DNA from: Rhynchosporium graminicola
Lineage: Eukaryota > Ascomycota > Leotiomycetes > Helotiales > Ploettnerulaceae
Length of the DNA stretch: 64,000 nt
Direction: 5' to 3'
Assembly (NCBI GenBank): GCA_900074885.1
Contig: FJUW01000007.1
Location: 548,704-612,703 of the forward strand
The notes under the pieces: generated by a model
What the model saw: only the letters and a program-made list of their open reading frames with translations
What the model was told of the DNA's origin: nothing
Databases searched by the model: none
Position numbers and translations under genes: made by a program
Part shown: positions 1 through 12,404 of the stretch, piece after piece
Numbering within the stretch: position 1 is the stretch's first letter
Layout of the letters: each line of letters starts with the position of its first letter

Positions 1-2545
1 AGAGGGTTAGTTACCTATAGAACACTCTCTAGGGGAGAGTTTTAGATATTTTTATAGCTATAAGTCTCCTTAGAAATGCGCTTCCGAGCTAGTAATAGTC
101 GTTTAATAATAGAGATAGAGTTAATAATAGCTCGAATATTAATAGGAGAGTTAGCTGCGCTTCGCTATTCCTCGTACGCTTCCTAGAACTGATTAAGGCG
201 TTCGTTTCGTTCGTTAGCGTCGTATTAGTAGCGCTAGTAAGTATAGTGTTTACGTAAGTCCTTGATCTCGATCGGAGAGCTATAAACGTTACTAGGAGGA
301 GTATATAGTAGCTAAATAATCTATTATTTAGAAGTATCTAAGAGTACTTAGTATTCCGAAAGCCAGGTCCTTCCGAGTATAATACTATAGTTTCCGAGAG
401 TAGTAATAAGAAAGGGGGTAAATACCTAAATATAACGATCTACTATTAAATTAAGTATCGTATAGTAACTAATAGTACTACTATTAACGCTATTAAAGCT
501 TTTAATAGGAATTGCGTTTAGTAGAGAGTAAATTAAAAGTTTTAAGAAGAAGGAAAGGGATTTAAGAAAAGAATAATTAATAAAATAGTATCTATTAGCT
601 CTAGAATCGAGAAGTGCGAGTAGCTTATACGAGAGTCTATTCTTAGTAAGAGTAGCACGTGTAGTAAACGATTAACTACTAAGAAGCTTCATAAGGTCAA
701 GATATTATATATCTCGTATACTACCTAGGAAGGAGTCTTTCCCTAGGCGTAGTCTTTTGCTAGCGGTTTAATATACTCCTAGGCATCGTTATACGTTTCT
801 TCTAGCTCGCTATTAATATTATTATTAGCGTTAATTATATTGATTCGATACGGAGTATTAGGTCGAGCTGATAACGAGCGTAGGTATAAGGTAGGCGTAA
901 AGTGATAAGGAGTATTCGCTAGCGATTATGCACAAGGCGTATTATTTCGTGCAGAGTATAGTGCTTATTTACTAGTTATACTAGTGTTCTCGGGCGTAGG
1001 AAGACTAATTTGCGGATAAGAAGAGGAGTTAGTACTACGGCGCTAGGAGGAGGTATTTATAGAGCGTTCCCGAGTCGCGCTAGCCTTAGCTGAAGACTCG
1101 GAATAATAAGTCTTTTTAATGAATTAACCTTAGTCTTTAGCTTATATAGCCTTAACGTATTCTCTTAGTATCCTTAATATTCGGTACTATTAGAAGAGCT
1201 ATTTCCGTAGCCGTACAAGTAGCTTCTCTTATAAGTCTATTTTCAGAGTCGATTAATTATTTACTCTAGCTTTACGAGCTAGCGTATAAAACTCGTAGTA
1301 GAATATCTAGAAGGTCTACTTATAATCTATCTTTAGCGCGGAGTAGCTAGCTCTTATAGTTTATTAGTCGTATAGATTAGATAAGAAGAAGACGAGTTAA
1401 GTAATTATATCAAGTGAATCGATTATACTGCCTTCTTTATTATATTCTAGTTCTAAGAACGAGAGTTCTAGGTAAGTTCTAGCTATTCTTTCCGTTTAGT
1501 TAAGTAATTAATCTTTATAGTAATCTTCGTCGATAAAGTAGCTAGAGTAGCGCCGGAGAGTATTATATATCTATACTTCCTAGAGTTTTAGAGAGTAATC
1601 GATTCTATTAGAGAGCTTATTTAGAAGGTTCGGTATCTTCTCTATACGCGTAGCGTATAATATTAACGATATTCCTCCGGTAGATTGTTCTCGATAACGA
1701 TTATTAGGCGTAAGAGTAGCGTTATCCTTTTTAATTAATAATAGTAGTATTATACGCGATTAAACGTTATTAAATAATATAAACTTAGTAGAGCGCTAAG
1801 TAGTTAACTAGTGTAGTTCTAAGAACTCGTCTTATAACTAGTATAGTTCTGCAGATAAGTTAGCGTTTAATTATCTCTCTTCCGCGAGCTTCCTTTCTGC
1901 CTCTTGTAGCTAGTAAGCGCGGTCTTCCTATAAGTTACTTATAGTTACTATTAATATAGGAGTATTATTAGGGAGGTTTAGCGACTTAGTAAGTTCGTTG
2001 ATTATAGTAGGAGTTAGGGAGCTTAACTCGGATAAGGCGTTATCGCGAGTACTCTCTACTATAGAGAGAAGTGAGTTACGGCGAGTATTACGAGTCGCCG
2101 AAGAATAGGAAGTAGAGGGAGTCGGAGAACTGGTAGTCGATTTATCGGACTTAGATTACTTCGGTTTAAGTACTATTCTTTAAGTTTATACTTAGTATAA
2201 GCTTTCTCCGTATAGCGTAGTCTCCTACGTTTAGTAGCTCTAAGTATAGAGGTATAATATAAGTAGATATTTACTATCTTCCTAGATATAAGTAAAAGAG
2301 TTATAGATAATATAACGCTTACTTTAGAAAGGTCTTAAAACTACCTAAGTAATAAGACCTCATATTACTATAAATATAAAGTAGTAAGAATCACTTGAGA
2401 ATCTATAACTAAGGAGTAAAGAAGTAGAAAGAGAATAGAAGTATATATATAAAAAGGGGCCCCAAAACTCTACTCGTGTAATCTCGCTTAGCAGTAAGTG
2501 TTTCCACTAATAGGGAGAGACCTCCAAACCTGACTAGTCGTTATA
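1..2545 (-). mobile_element. G2-family Ty3/gypsy element, 5' part of a second copy, cut by the window edge
   Basis: This stretch is closely similar over its length to 24904-27962 and 28615-31174, which belong to the full G2 element, and it ends in the same 235-bp LTR. Read on the minus strand it is the 5' LTR followed by the region upstream of reverse transcriptase (Gag and linker); the rest lies outside the window to the left. It differs from the other copies mostly by C/T and G/A changes, as expected of separately RIP-mutated copies. No open frame survives. GATTT at 2546-2550 would be one half of its target duplication; the other half is not in view. Confidence 0.8.
2311..2545 (-). repeat. 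LTR of G2 family (235 bp), 5' LTR of the left copy
   Basis: Same length and near-identical sequence to the LTRs at 6468-6702 and 30940-31174. On the plus strand it runs from TATAACGCTTACT to CTAGTCGTTATA; the TGTGACGC start seen at 6468 shows that both ends are RIP-altered TG/CA termini. Confidence 0.85.
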
Positions 2546-2550
2546 GATTT

Positions 2551-3934
2551 CGACTTTCGCTTCTTCTATAACTTTCAAGTATTCTATCACTTTCGCTTAG
2601 CCTCGCTTACTTAATACTATACCTCCTAAGAAGGCTTAGCTAGCTTCTATAGCTTCACCGGAATACCCTCGCAGCCCCTCTGATTCCGTATCTACTATAG
2701 AATTACTTCAATCGATTGAAAACTATTAATTATAAATAGAATCGACTACTCAGGAGCTTTCTATTAGTATTAGTCGTATCGAACAGATATTTACCGAGTT
2801 TTTACGTACTTAGGTATAATCGATAAACTCTAGACCTTTAGTAAACCTTAGACCTTTAGTAAACTCGGTATTATAATTACTAATAGAACCTACTCTTAAA
2901 CGCTCTTTAATTAATAATTTATAGACCTCTAGTAAGTCGTAATTAACTAAAAGTATCGATAATCTTAATATAGGGATTAACCTATCTTTTAGCTAATAGT
3001 ATACTTCTATTTAGGACTAACTAGAAGTTAATTCAGACTAATACCCGACTACGCGTGCCTATAAAGCGCTAGTCTAGAGCTCTACTTCTAGCCTTATAAG
3101 AGGTTACTTAGAACTATAGTATCTCTCGGAAATTACGCCTTTCTCTTCTACTAAAGAGATAATTTCAGTACTCGCTTCTTATTACCTTTCCGGACTCGAA
3201 ACGGAGTAATATCAGACCGAATTTCATAAGCTTTTAATAAAAAAGGAGTCCTTTTTATAATTCTATATAAAGTTCTAAAGCTTAGTAATTCTCAGAGGTA
3301 TAGCTAAATTAGAGTAGTACTTTTACCTCTAGCCGAAGCTTACTATACGGCTACGTATAGCTGCCGCTCTAATTAAGTACTCTTAGAAGACTGATTATTT
3401 AGCTATAGTCTCTTCTCTTATAGCACTCGATTTAGAACTCTCTCGACTACTTTTAATACCTCGAGCTACTCTAGCTCTACCGATAGTTAGTACGTCTTCT
3501 AAGCCCTTAATACCTATCGAGGAAGTATAGTATTACTACTATAAGAAGCATAGTTACTATAAGGGCGATTATCCGATATTAAAGACGAAGAAAGAATAAT
3601 TTACGTCTTACGCTTTAGATTAATAATTACTTGGATTTTATTTAGAATTCGACTTAATTTAATTATCTTTTCTTTCGTTTTTTATTTACCTTTAAAGGCT
3701 CGAGGGCGAGCTTTTATCTTAGAAGGGGGTAATATAATAGCGTATAGTATACGTAGCAGATACGGGCTAGTATCGGTGCCTTAGGCATACCCTCCTTGTA
3801 TATATAGAAGGTACAGACTCCTTCAGAGCTCTATATCTTTCTGTTTCCTTCGTACCAGACTATATAAGATCGCTCTTAGCCTCCCTACTTGTTTATTCTT
3901 GCTTATATACCGCCTTGAGTCTTGTGTCGTTACA
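2551..3934 (+). mobile_element. X-family Gag-type LTR element, 5' truncated
   Basis: A plus-strand internal region of about 1.2 kb ends in a purine tract (AGAAGGGGGTAA, 3721-3732) and a 202-bp LTR. Near its 3' end, 3526-3580, is a degenerate CCHC zinc knuckle in which the expected Cys codons read Tyr (TAT), the usual RIP outcome of TGT. I see no protease, reverse transcriptase or integrase, so the element appears to carry only a Gag-like frame and to be non-autonomous. Its 5' LTR is missing here; the neighbouring G2 copy (1-2545) probably inserted into it. The related copy at 22129-23709 is in the other orientation. Confidence 0.7.
3733..3934 (+). repeat. LTR of X family (202 bp)
   Basis: Exactly the same length as the copies at 22297-22498 and 23508-23709 (both minus). 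It follows the polypurine tract directly and ends in GTGTCGTTACA. Its last 95 or so bases closely resemble the 3' part of the G1 LTR (for example 21705-21799). Confidence 0.85.
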
Positions 3935-4498
3935 GGCTCGTCGGTTAGTATTAGCTATAAAGTAAAGTAAATAAGAAGTTCGGTTCTCAATTGGAATTAA
4001 GACGTTATAAGCAGGTATTAATTACTATATGAATTTGAGTACGAAGCTCCTATCTAATAGCAGAAGTGCTAGTCTTATATAGAATCTTCGTTTCCTTATA
4101 CTAGCTATGTAAGACTGTCTTGCAGAGCGTATAAGCTCTCGCGACCTATCTAGCAGTCTAGTATATCACGTGATCCTGGATTACCTATAGCTACGTGCAA
4201 GCTCTCGCGACCTGTCTAGTAGTCTAGCATATCACGTGATCCTGGATCACCTATAGCTAGTAGGGTAGTGCTATTAGTATTCTGGTGCCAGGACAGTTCT
4301 AGTGCTAAGAACTTTACTGGTTCGTGATAATTACGTTCAGGAGAGAATCTTAACCTACGCGCCTTAATAAGAGAGTATAGAATAATATATAAGATAATTT
4401 GCTAGCGTAATCGTCGAATCTAATAAGATAAGGCTCTAAATCGACGCCGGAGAGGTCCTCAGCTAGTAATAACTGATAATATAAAGCTATATATTATA
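3935..4498. other. Stretch between the X LTR and the transposase relic
   Basis: No coding frame is recognisable. It is visibly less RIP-altered than its neighbours (CCTGGAT, GGTGCCAGGACAG and CTTGCAG retain CpA/TpG) and holds a 66-bp tandem duplication. It may include the left end of the DDE_3 element, but I could not find paired terminal inverted repeats. Confidence 0.4.
4133..4261. repeat. 66-bp tandem repeat, two units, with a 10-bp palindrome
   Basis: Unit one starts AAGCTCTCGCGACC at 4133 and unit two repeats it at 4199. The units differ at a few C/T and A/G sites. Each contains the perfect palindrome ATCACGTGAT followed by CCTGGAT. Confidence 0.85.
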
Positions 4499-5225
4499 GC
4501 TCTATTAGAGAGAGATCTAGATCTATACTTAGATAAGATTACTACTTACCTTTATAAAGCTTACGATATTAATATATAGATTAATTAAGTCTCTAAAGCT
4601 CTTAAACGAATTAAATATACTAAGAAAGTACTCTTAGTATCTGCAGCTTAACGAAACGATGAATTAATCGCTACTTAGAGGTATAAGATAGTATTCTAGA
4701 ATTCTTACTACTTTTACTTTATCGATAAATCTACTTATAACGAACATATAGCAGAAAGAAGGAGAGGTTAAGCTCTAAGAGGAGCTCTAGCAGAGGTATC
4801 GAGGGTTCTAAAAAAGTCGATAAGGTAGTTAATATTACTAGTATACTCTATAAGAGAGTATTATTAGCTTTTAATCTTCTAAGGCTCTATTACTATAGAG
4901 GTCTTTATTAAATAGCTTAAAAAGAGTATCTTACTAGAGTATATTAAGCTTAAAATCAGAGTTATTATTATAGATAACGCCTCTATCTATAGAGCTCCTA
5001 AAGTCGCTATCTTATACGCTACCTTCGGTCTTTAGCTTAAATATCTCCTACTATATTACCCCTTTTTTAACCTAATTAAACAGAGTTTCGCAGATCTAAA
5101 GGCGTAGATTAGAAGAAATTAGAGGTAGAAATAGTATACTTAGAAGGAGTTTAAAAGCTTCTTAATACTAGCTATACGTATAGTTGGAATTAGAGCTAAA
5201 GCTTAACATAGAGTAAGGGTATATT
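4499..5225 (+). pseudogene. RIP-degraded DDE_3 transposase (Tc1/mariner-IS630-like)
   Basis: One plus-strand frame can be followed for about 240 codons and is broken only by TAG and TAA, never TGA, as expected when RIP turns CAG/CAA/TGG into stops. An N-terminal helix-turn-helix-like stretch is followed by the first DDE aspartate context (FIDKSTYNEH, about 4708-4740). The second catalytic Asp is in a clear IIIDNASIYR block (about 4964-4995). The third-carboxylate region follows as the YYPFFNLIKQSFADLK block (about 5050-5100), where Pro-Asp and Glu positions have become Pro-Phe and Lys. These blocks match the DDE superfamily endonuclease fold (DDE_3) of fungal Tc1/mariner-like transposons. It cannot encode an active enzyme. 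Inverted repeats were not located. Confidence 0.75.
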
Positions 5226-5312
5226 TTCGCTATTATAGATACTAAGGTCTTAAAAAAGAAGAAGAAGAAGAAGATATATAAATAGCTATAATTACTAGAA
5301 GTTTACTCTCTA

Positions 5313-5345
5313 CTCCTCCTCCTCCTCCTCCTCCTCCTCCTCTTC
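5313..5345. repeat. (CTC)n microsatellite
   Basis: About ten CTC/TCC trinucleotides in a row, just downstream of a GAA-rich tract (5240-5275). Confidence 0.9.
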
Positions 5346-6179
5346 TATAGTTTATTATACTTCTTACTAATTATATTACTTCTTAAATACCTTCAAATTC
5401 ATCTTTATAACTTTTAAGACTTTAGCTTTTATTCTAAGCTCTATTCCCTCTCTAATCGTTATCTCTGATATTATAGCTATATTATACTCTTACTTTATAA
5501 ATATCTTAATAGCGAAGTCGAATTACGAAGCTATAGAAGCTTTAGGGGGTAGTAAGAGCTTATAAAGAAACGTTTTCAGCGCAAATAATACCTCCTCAGA
5601 ATTACTACTACTACGCAGTAGGCTCGACTCTCGCAGATCTGCTATCGATAGAAACTTACTCCTAGCTCTCTTCTATAGTCGATTTAGAGGTAATTAAGGT
5701 TCAAGTAATTGATATTTATAGTCTAGAGGAAGTATATTAAGTTAAGGGTATATCGGAGGTTGAAAATAGCCCTATAGGCTAGGAGTATAAGAAGACTATA
5801 CCGGAAGAGGTTAAGAAGTTTATATTATAGGGTACTGATATAGGAAGCTATTTAGAGGCTAATAAGGCGTCTGCAGAGGGTATTAAGCTCTTATTCGACG
5901 TTCTAGTAATAAAGATAAATTATAATAAGACTCTCTCTTCTTCTGCTTCCTCCCTCTTCTCTCCTTTACTTCTTCTACTTCTCGACGCCTAGTAAGCTCT
6001 CTTAATAAGTCTCCTCTAAAAAGTATAAAAGGCTTATTAATTATAGTAACTCCTTCTTTAATATTATAGCCCTAGCGAGTTAAATTAGCTCCTGAAAAGT
6101 AATAGTACTTATTGTTATTTACTTAGTAAAAGCGAGTAGTTGAACTATAAGAGCTAACTTTATAAGCTTATAGTACTTG
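5346..6179. other. Unidentified RIP-degraded sequence left of G2
   Basis: AT-rich, with no recognisable protein motif on either strand. It may hold the downstream part of the broken minus-strand gene described at 6180-6462; the frame becomes stop-dense here and I could not follow it with confidence. Confidence 0.35.
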
Positions 6180-6462
6180 AATTAAGGTTAAGAGCTCCTT
6201 AAAGGTTCCTTTTTCGGCTTAATAGCTTAGTTTCTCCTTCTCTATTAACTATACTATTACTATACGAGGTTTCTTAGGCTTTAGTACCTCCTCTCTCTCC
6301 TCTCTCGGATCTCTATATATATGCTTTAGAATAGTAATAATTAGAGGCTTTACTAGTACTAGATCTTTCTATAGAGGTCGAACTATACTCTAAGGAGTTA
6401 AGATAATACTAAAGTAAATCTGGAGTCTGAGTATCTTCTCCTTACCTTTAGCTCCTTAGTTT
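6180..6462 (-). pseudogene. Left part of an unrecognised RIP-degraded gene broken by G2
   Basis: Reading on the minus strand across the G2 insertion (skipping one copy of the AAAAC target duplication), the frame of the right-hand part (31175-31880) continues here for roughly 90 codons. Only TAA and TAG stops occur. Residues include a basic/acidic stretch (YRDPREERGG) and serine-rich segments. I do not recognise the family. The left limit is arbitrary. Confidence 0.4.
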
Positions 6463-6467
6463 AAAAC

Positions 6468-6702
6468 TGTGACGCTTGCTCTAGAAAGGTCTCAAAACTA
6501 CCTGAGTAATAAGACCTCATATTACTATGAATATGAAGTAGTAAGAATCACTTAAGAATCTACAACTAAGGAGTGAAGAAGTAGAGAGAGAAGGGAAGTA
6601 TATATATAAAAAAGGGCCCCTAAACTCTACTCGTATAATCTCGCTTAGTAGTAAGTGTTTCTACTAATAGGGAGAAACCTCTAAACCTAACTAGTCGTTA
6701 TA
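6468..6702 (-). repeat. G2 3' LTR (235 bp)
   Basis: Retains an unmutated TGTGACGC plus-strand end. It pairs with 30940-31174 at identical length. The adjacent 6703-6717 C tract is the polypurine tract on the coding strand. Confidence 0.9.
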
Positions 6703-8070
6703 CTACCCCCCCCTCCGAAAAAAGCTCGCCCTCGAGCGTTAGTCTATTTCCTTATTACTATTAAGGTAGTCGTAATTATTAATTCTATTATAGAAAGCTT
6801 TCAGCTAATCAGGTAGTTTAGCAAGAGGTCTAGCTTACGTTAAGTTATTAAAGTAGAATTATTATAGCTTAATAGGAGCGTATTTAATATCTATAGCGTC
6901 GTACTATATGAGATCAACGTCTTAATTTAACTAGGAAACTCGATATAAGAGGCTATTACGCTACTTACGGCACGTAAGTATATCTTCGATCTCCTATTTA
7001 TTATTATTAGTAATATTAATAAGTAATAGCAGTAGTAAGGTTTATCCTAGTAAGAGGTCGTTTAGATGCTTCTATAGCTTAGCAGTAGGGAATACGTTAT
7101 ATACTTTTATACTAACAGGGAGCTCTAGACGATAAGAGCTTCCGACCTTTTTAATTATACAGAAGAGTCTATTAGTTAGGAAGTCGAGTTTTTTACTAAG
7201 TCGAGTACTCGTAAAGTAGCGTATATCTAGCTAGATAAGATCGTCTATAGTAAAGTCGACTTTATAGCGTAAGCGATTATAAGATTAGGATATCTTAGCT
7301 TATATATATTAGAAGCCTAATTAAGCGGTAATCTAGGTATCGCGCAGATAATTAGCGTAATCTAGAGCTTACTAAGTATTTAACTTATTAGTAAGCGTAA
7401 TAGAGTTAGATAGGTCTTTCTAATTCTAATTAACGCGGGGTATATATCTATGAACGACTTTAAAGGGTAAGAGACCTCTAAGGGATTCGTAAAAGAGAGT
7501 TATCTAAGCGTAATCTATAATAAGTAAGAATTCCGACTAGTTATCTTAATAGTAAGAGATAAAAAGTTATAATCTATATTAGAGATATTAGTTATAGATC
7601 TCTATTTAGCTATCTATTTATAAGTAGTCTACTGCAGAAAGCTATCTTTTAGTACTGAGAATCGTAATAACTATAGTCTAAAAACGGGAAACGAATTAAG
7701 GCCCTCTATTAGAGGTAATTATCAATAGAGCTCCGAAATAGTAGTATACGTAGTATAAGTAAAGCTTTATAAAGTCGCGCGTATTAGAGGTCTTTTAGTA
7801 TAGAATACTAATTACTTATTTACTAAAACGATCGATAAATATAAGAATGTTATCGTAGCTATATTTATCGCGGTTGAAGCTATAGTAGTCGACTGTAATA
7901 TACTCCTATAAACGTAATAATATAAGTAGAGGTTAGAGGAGGCCCGGTTTCTTATCGCGTAGCACTTAAATTCGTTAGTAAGTATAATAGTTATAGTAAT
8001 ACTAGTTAATAGTTAAAGCGATTCCGTACTACTAGTATTATAATACTAGTAGTTATAAGGTCTTCTTTAT

Positions 8071-9345
8071 ACTTAGATAAGTAGTCTCTAATTAGTCGTA
8101 TACTTGGCGTATAAGTAGTATGCGAAAGTATAAAACGTTAAGTACGATTAGTCTTCCTTTATAGAGTAGAAGATCTTTTTCTATAGTTAGTTTTCTAGGA
8201 GTAGTAGAAAGAGCTTATTTCCGTAGTACTTAGAGTAATAGCGTAATACGATTAGCGTTAAGTACTTATTATACTATAGAAAAGACTAGTAATAAGTCGG
8301 CGACTTCTAAGGTATTAATAAGCTTAAAGTTATCTATAGAGTCGGAGCTATTCCGGAGGTTACTTATAAGTAGTACTAGATCGATTTAGTCTTCGCGTAG
8401 TAACTACTATAAACGCTAAGTTCTTTTAGTGTTATTCTAATCGTCTAATTTATCTATTCTATAAGAGAGAGCGTTAGTAAGTAGATTATACTTCCTAGGT
8501 TAATAAGTAATTATAAAGTTATAATCTGCGAGTAACTTAGCTTATCGGGCTTATTGTACGTTTAGCTATTTAGAGGTTATAAAGTACTTAAGAGCTTTAT
8601 AATTAGTAATAACGCGGATCTAATATAGTACGCTCACGAGCTTAGATCTCTAGTTACTAAAAGATTATATAATTACGAGCATTTCCTTATCGTAGATAGC
8701 GTAATTAAGCTCGGTAAGTAGTATAGTCTTAGAGAAGTAGGCTACTAGGAACTAGTCTTCGTTATACTATTACGATAGTATACCTACTATTACTCTATTA
8801 CTAGCGTCTATTTCGATTATATAAGATAGATATTACTAATAGTAGTAGAGGAGTAGTACCGAAGTGAGAGCGTGCTTTAGGTGATCAAAGGTATCTTTAT
8901 ACTCCCTAGCGAACTGAAATAATATGTTATTTTTAGTAAGTTATATAAGAGGTTTCTGTGACGATAGCTCACCTGAATATCATATGAGAAGAAGGATAGA
9001 TAATAGGGCCTAAGTTTATAGGTATCCCGGCAGAACTTATATCCGACCCGGTATAGTATCGGACTAGTACTAGCGTATATATATAAGGTGCTTTATACTC
9101 TATCTCTCTTCTTCTTCCTTCCTTATCTTTTTATTTCTTTCGTAATAGACTATATAAGATCGCTCTTAGTCTCTCTACTTATTTATTCTTACTTATATAC
9201 CGCCTTAAGTCTTATATTATTATATTAAATAAAAAGATTAAGATAGCCGGAGATAGCTTACTATAATATTCTACTACTAAGTTAGTTATTCGATAATTAC
9301 TTATATATAGCCGAGATACTAGAGATCTCTCGGATAACTATAAAT
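8071..9345. repeat. Direct duplicate of 9347-10621 (1275 bp), joined by one N
   Basis: Position 9346 is a single N; the sequence then restarts at the same point as 8071 and runs to 10621. Apart from several differences in the first 90 bases the copies look identical, including the G1 LTR that begins at 8957 in this copy and 10233 in the other. This is what an unmerged contig overlap looks like. Confidence 0.85.
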
Positions 9346-9899
9346 NACTTAGATAAGTAGTCTCTAATCGGTCGTATACTTCGCGTATAAGTAGCATGCG
9401 AAAGTATAAGACGTTAAGTATAATTAGTCTTCCTTTATAGAGTAGAAGATCTTTTTCTATAGTTAGTTTTCTAGGAGTAGTAGAAAGAGCTTATTTCCGT
9501 AGTACTTAGAGTAATAGCGTAATACGATTAGCGTTAAGTACTTATTATACTATAGAAAAGACTAGTAATAAGTCGGCGACTTCTAAGGTATTAATAAGCT
9601 TAAAGTTATCTATAGAGTCGGAGCTATTCCGGAGGTTACTTATAAGTAGTACTAGATCGATTTAGTCTTCGCGTAGTAACTACTATAAACGCTAAGTTCT
9701 TTTAGTGTTATTCTAATCGTCTAATTTATCTATTCTATAAGAGAGAGCGTTAGTAAGTAGATTATACTTCCTAGGTTAATAAGTAATTATAAAGTTATAA
9801 TCTGCGAGTAACTTAGCTTATCGGGCTTATTGTACGTTTAGCTATTTAGAGGTTATAAAGTACTTAAGAGCTTTATAATTAGTAATAACGCGGATCTAA

Positions 9900-10227
9900 T
9901 ATAGTACGCTCACGAGCTTAGATCTCTAGTTACTAAAAGATTATATAATTACGAGCATTTCCTTATCGTAGATAGCGAAATTAAGCTCGGTAAGTAGTAT
10001 AGTCTTAGAGAAGTAGGCTACTAGGAACTAGTCTTCGTTATACTATTACGATAGTATACCTACTATTACTCTATTACTAGCGTCTATTTCGATTATATAA
10101 GATAGATATTACTAATAGTAGTAGAGGAGTAGTACCGAAGTGAGAGCGTGCTTTAGGTGATCAAAGGTATCTTTATACTCCCTAGCGAACTGAAATAATA
10201 TGTTATTTTTAGTAAGTTATATAAGAG
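9900..10227 (-). pseudogene. G2 RNase H-like region, RIP-degraded
   Basis: On the minus strand, starting next to the G1 insertion point, the frame reads a FDHLKHALTSVLL block, then IEIDASNRVIVGILS, then AYFSKTILLTELNYAIYDKEM. These are the usual order and spacing of the Ty3/gypsy RT-connection and RNase H segments. Only TAG/TAA stops interrupt it. The same sequence is in the duplicated block at 8624-8951. The other part of pol lies beyond the nested G1, from 21805 rightward. Confidence 0.7.
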
Positions 10228-10232
10228 GTTTC

Positions 10233-10500
10233 TGTGACGATAGCTCACCTGAATATCATATGAGAAGAAGGATAGATAATAGGGCCTAAGTTTATAGGTA
10301 TCCCGGCAGAACTTATATCCGACCCGGTATAGTATCGGACTAGTACTAGCGTATATATATAAGGTGCTTTATACTCTATCTCTCTTCTTCTTCCTTCCTT
10401 ATCTTTTTATTTCTTTCGTAATAGACTATATAAGATCGCTCTTAGTCTCTCTACTTATTTATTCTTACTTATATACCGCCTTAAGTCTTATATTATTATA
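10233..10500 (+). repeat. G1 5' LTR (268 bp)
   Basis: Starts TGTGACGATAGCTCACC and ends TATTATTATA. Equal in length to 21532-21799 with mostly transition differences. A further copy at 8957-9224 belongs to the duplicated block rather than to a second element. Confidence 0.9.
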
Positions 10501-12065
10501 TTAAATAAAAAGATTAAGATAGCCGGAGATAGCTTACTATAATATTCTACTACTAAGTTAGTTATTCGATAATTACTTATATATAGCCGAGATACTAGAG
10601 ATCTCTCGGATAACTATAAATCAGGGTTTAATTCAGCTTATTATAAATAGTATAATAGAGGAAGTCTTTACTAACGCTCTTTTAATAACTCTCTTAGTAT
10701 AAAGGAATTATAAATAGATTTTGAAGAAAGTATAATAAATACCCCGGAACTTTAACTTCTACGTATCGCTACTGAAATAGCCCTAATATACCCCTTTTTA
10801 AGCTATTATTATAGCTCTTAACTAATAAACTAGAGACCTCTCTAGTTCTAAGGGAACTCGACGCGATCCCCCCCGCTCTACCTCCGAACCTAATCCGTTA
10901 TACTTTTCCTTACTCTAAACGTTTCTTACCCTAAAGAATATTAATACCTTATTAAGAAAGTACTAACTAAGAGAGAAAGGAAAATAAAAGCGAAATTCAC
11001 TAGGAGTATAATCGCTAAGTACTCCTATTACTGCAGGTGACTCGAACCTGATCTATTCCCTCTTATAATAATTAGCGGACTAGGAGGAAAAGAATAACTC
11101 TCTAGAAGATACTATAGATAAACTAATCTCCGCATAAGATAAGTTCCTTATAAGGGTCCCTCGCCTGTCTTCGACTCTCCTACTAGAACTAATACTATAA
11201 TCTCTATATATAGCGGAATTTAATAACCTAATAAACTCTATTCCGATATATAGTACTAAGAGAGAGGATACTATTCCTAATAAACTATCTCCCTCTCCCG
11301 GCGCCGAATCGATAGAGTCACGCCCTAGGAAGTCTTATCTTACTAAGAAGATCCTGCCTCTAGATAATAGATCGGACTCTATCTTCCTCTAATAGAGAGT
11401 ATCGATATAAGACCGGCTAGCTATAAACGCTAACTATTACCCTATAGACTTCTCCTAGCGCGTTCTTATATAGGAGCTAGTTACTAGATTAGCTAAGGAA
11501 TATCTTACGCCTTAGTACCTCGCTAACAAGTTTAAAACTAGCGATAAAATAATCTCCTTATTAGAGAAGAACTTTCTTATTAGTTTAGAGAAAGATAACT
11601 ACTATAACACTTTCTACTACTTAGAAATATAATAACTTAGCTATATACGCAAGACTTTCGCTGAGTTTCGTAGTCGATTTCAAAGCGCTATTATCTAAAG
11701 TAAGATTAAAAAGAAAGAGTAGTTCTTCTATATATAAGATAAGATTATACTATCCTTACGCGCTTTAACTCTTATTATTAAACTAATATAGAATAAGAAC
11801 TACGCTTCTATAATTAGATCCTTACTTTCTTTTAATACTAAGCGTTACTATAATTCAGAATATACCTATCCTGAGAAAGCTACTACTTAGGTATAGTACT
11901 ATAAGCTTACTATTACTACTACGACTACTACTAGTTCTACCTCTTATTAGTCCTTAAGCTTAGCTCCTCGATAAACTACTCCCGCACTATACGTACGTAC
12001 CTCTACCCCGGTATAGTCTAGTACTCCCTCCGCGCTAAAACGCCCTACTATCTCGACCGGAGAAC

Positions 12066-12404
12066 CCCTTAGGTATTATAGTTATAGATAGCTCGGTTAT
12101 ATTAAGCTAGATTACCTTAACTCGCTTAAGGTTTAATTAATCGACGAATTTCCGGAAGAGGATTAAGTAACTAAAGAAGTAATAGAAGATATACTCTCCG
12201 AATCTGGATTAATACTAAAGGGAAACGATAAGGCTTAAGTAAAAACTCTTTCCTAGGTCTATATAAGTATAATCTCTCTAATCTGGACTTTAACTCTCTA
12301 ATAAGAAGTAAGTAATTCATATACCTAACTATAGTTAGTATAAACGAGCTAGGAGTCTTTATAAATAGCCTAATCGATACCGGAGCGAATAGTTATCTAT
12401 TTAT
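12066..12404 (+). pseudogene. G1 Gag zinc knuckle and protease active site, RIP-degraded
   Basis: At 12071-12121 the frame keeps CCHC knuckle spacing, but Cys and His codons read Tyr. At about 12372-12404 the aspartic protease motif is intact: LIDTGANSYLF. The spacing between them fits a Gag-protease junction. Confidence 0.7.

Noticed and set aside
8957..9224. A third G1 LTR, suggesting a solo LTR or tandem element
   Set aside because: It lies in a block that re-reads identically after a single N, so it is most likely the same LTR counted twice.
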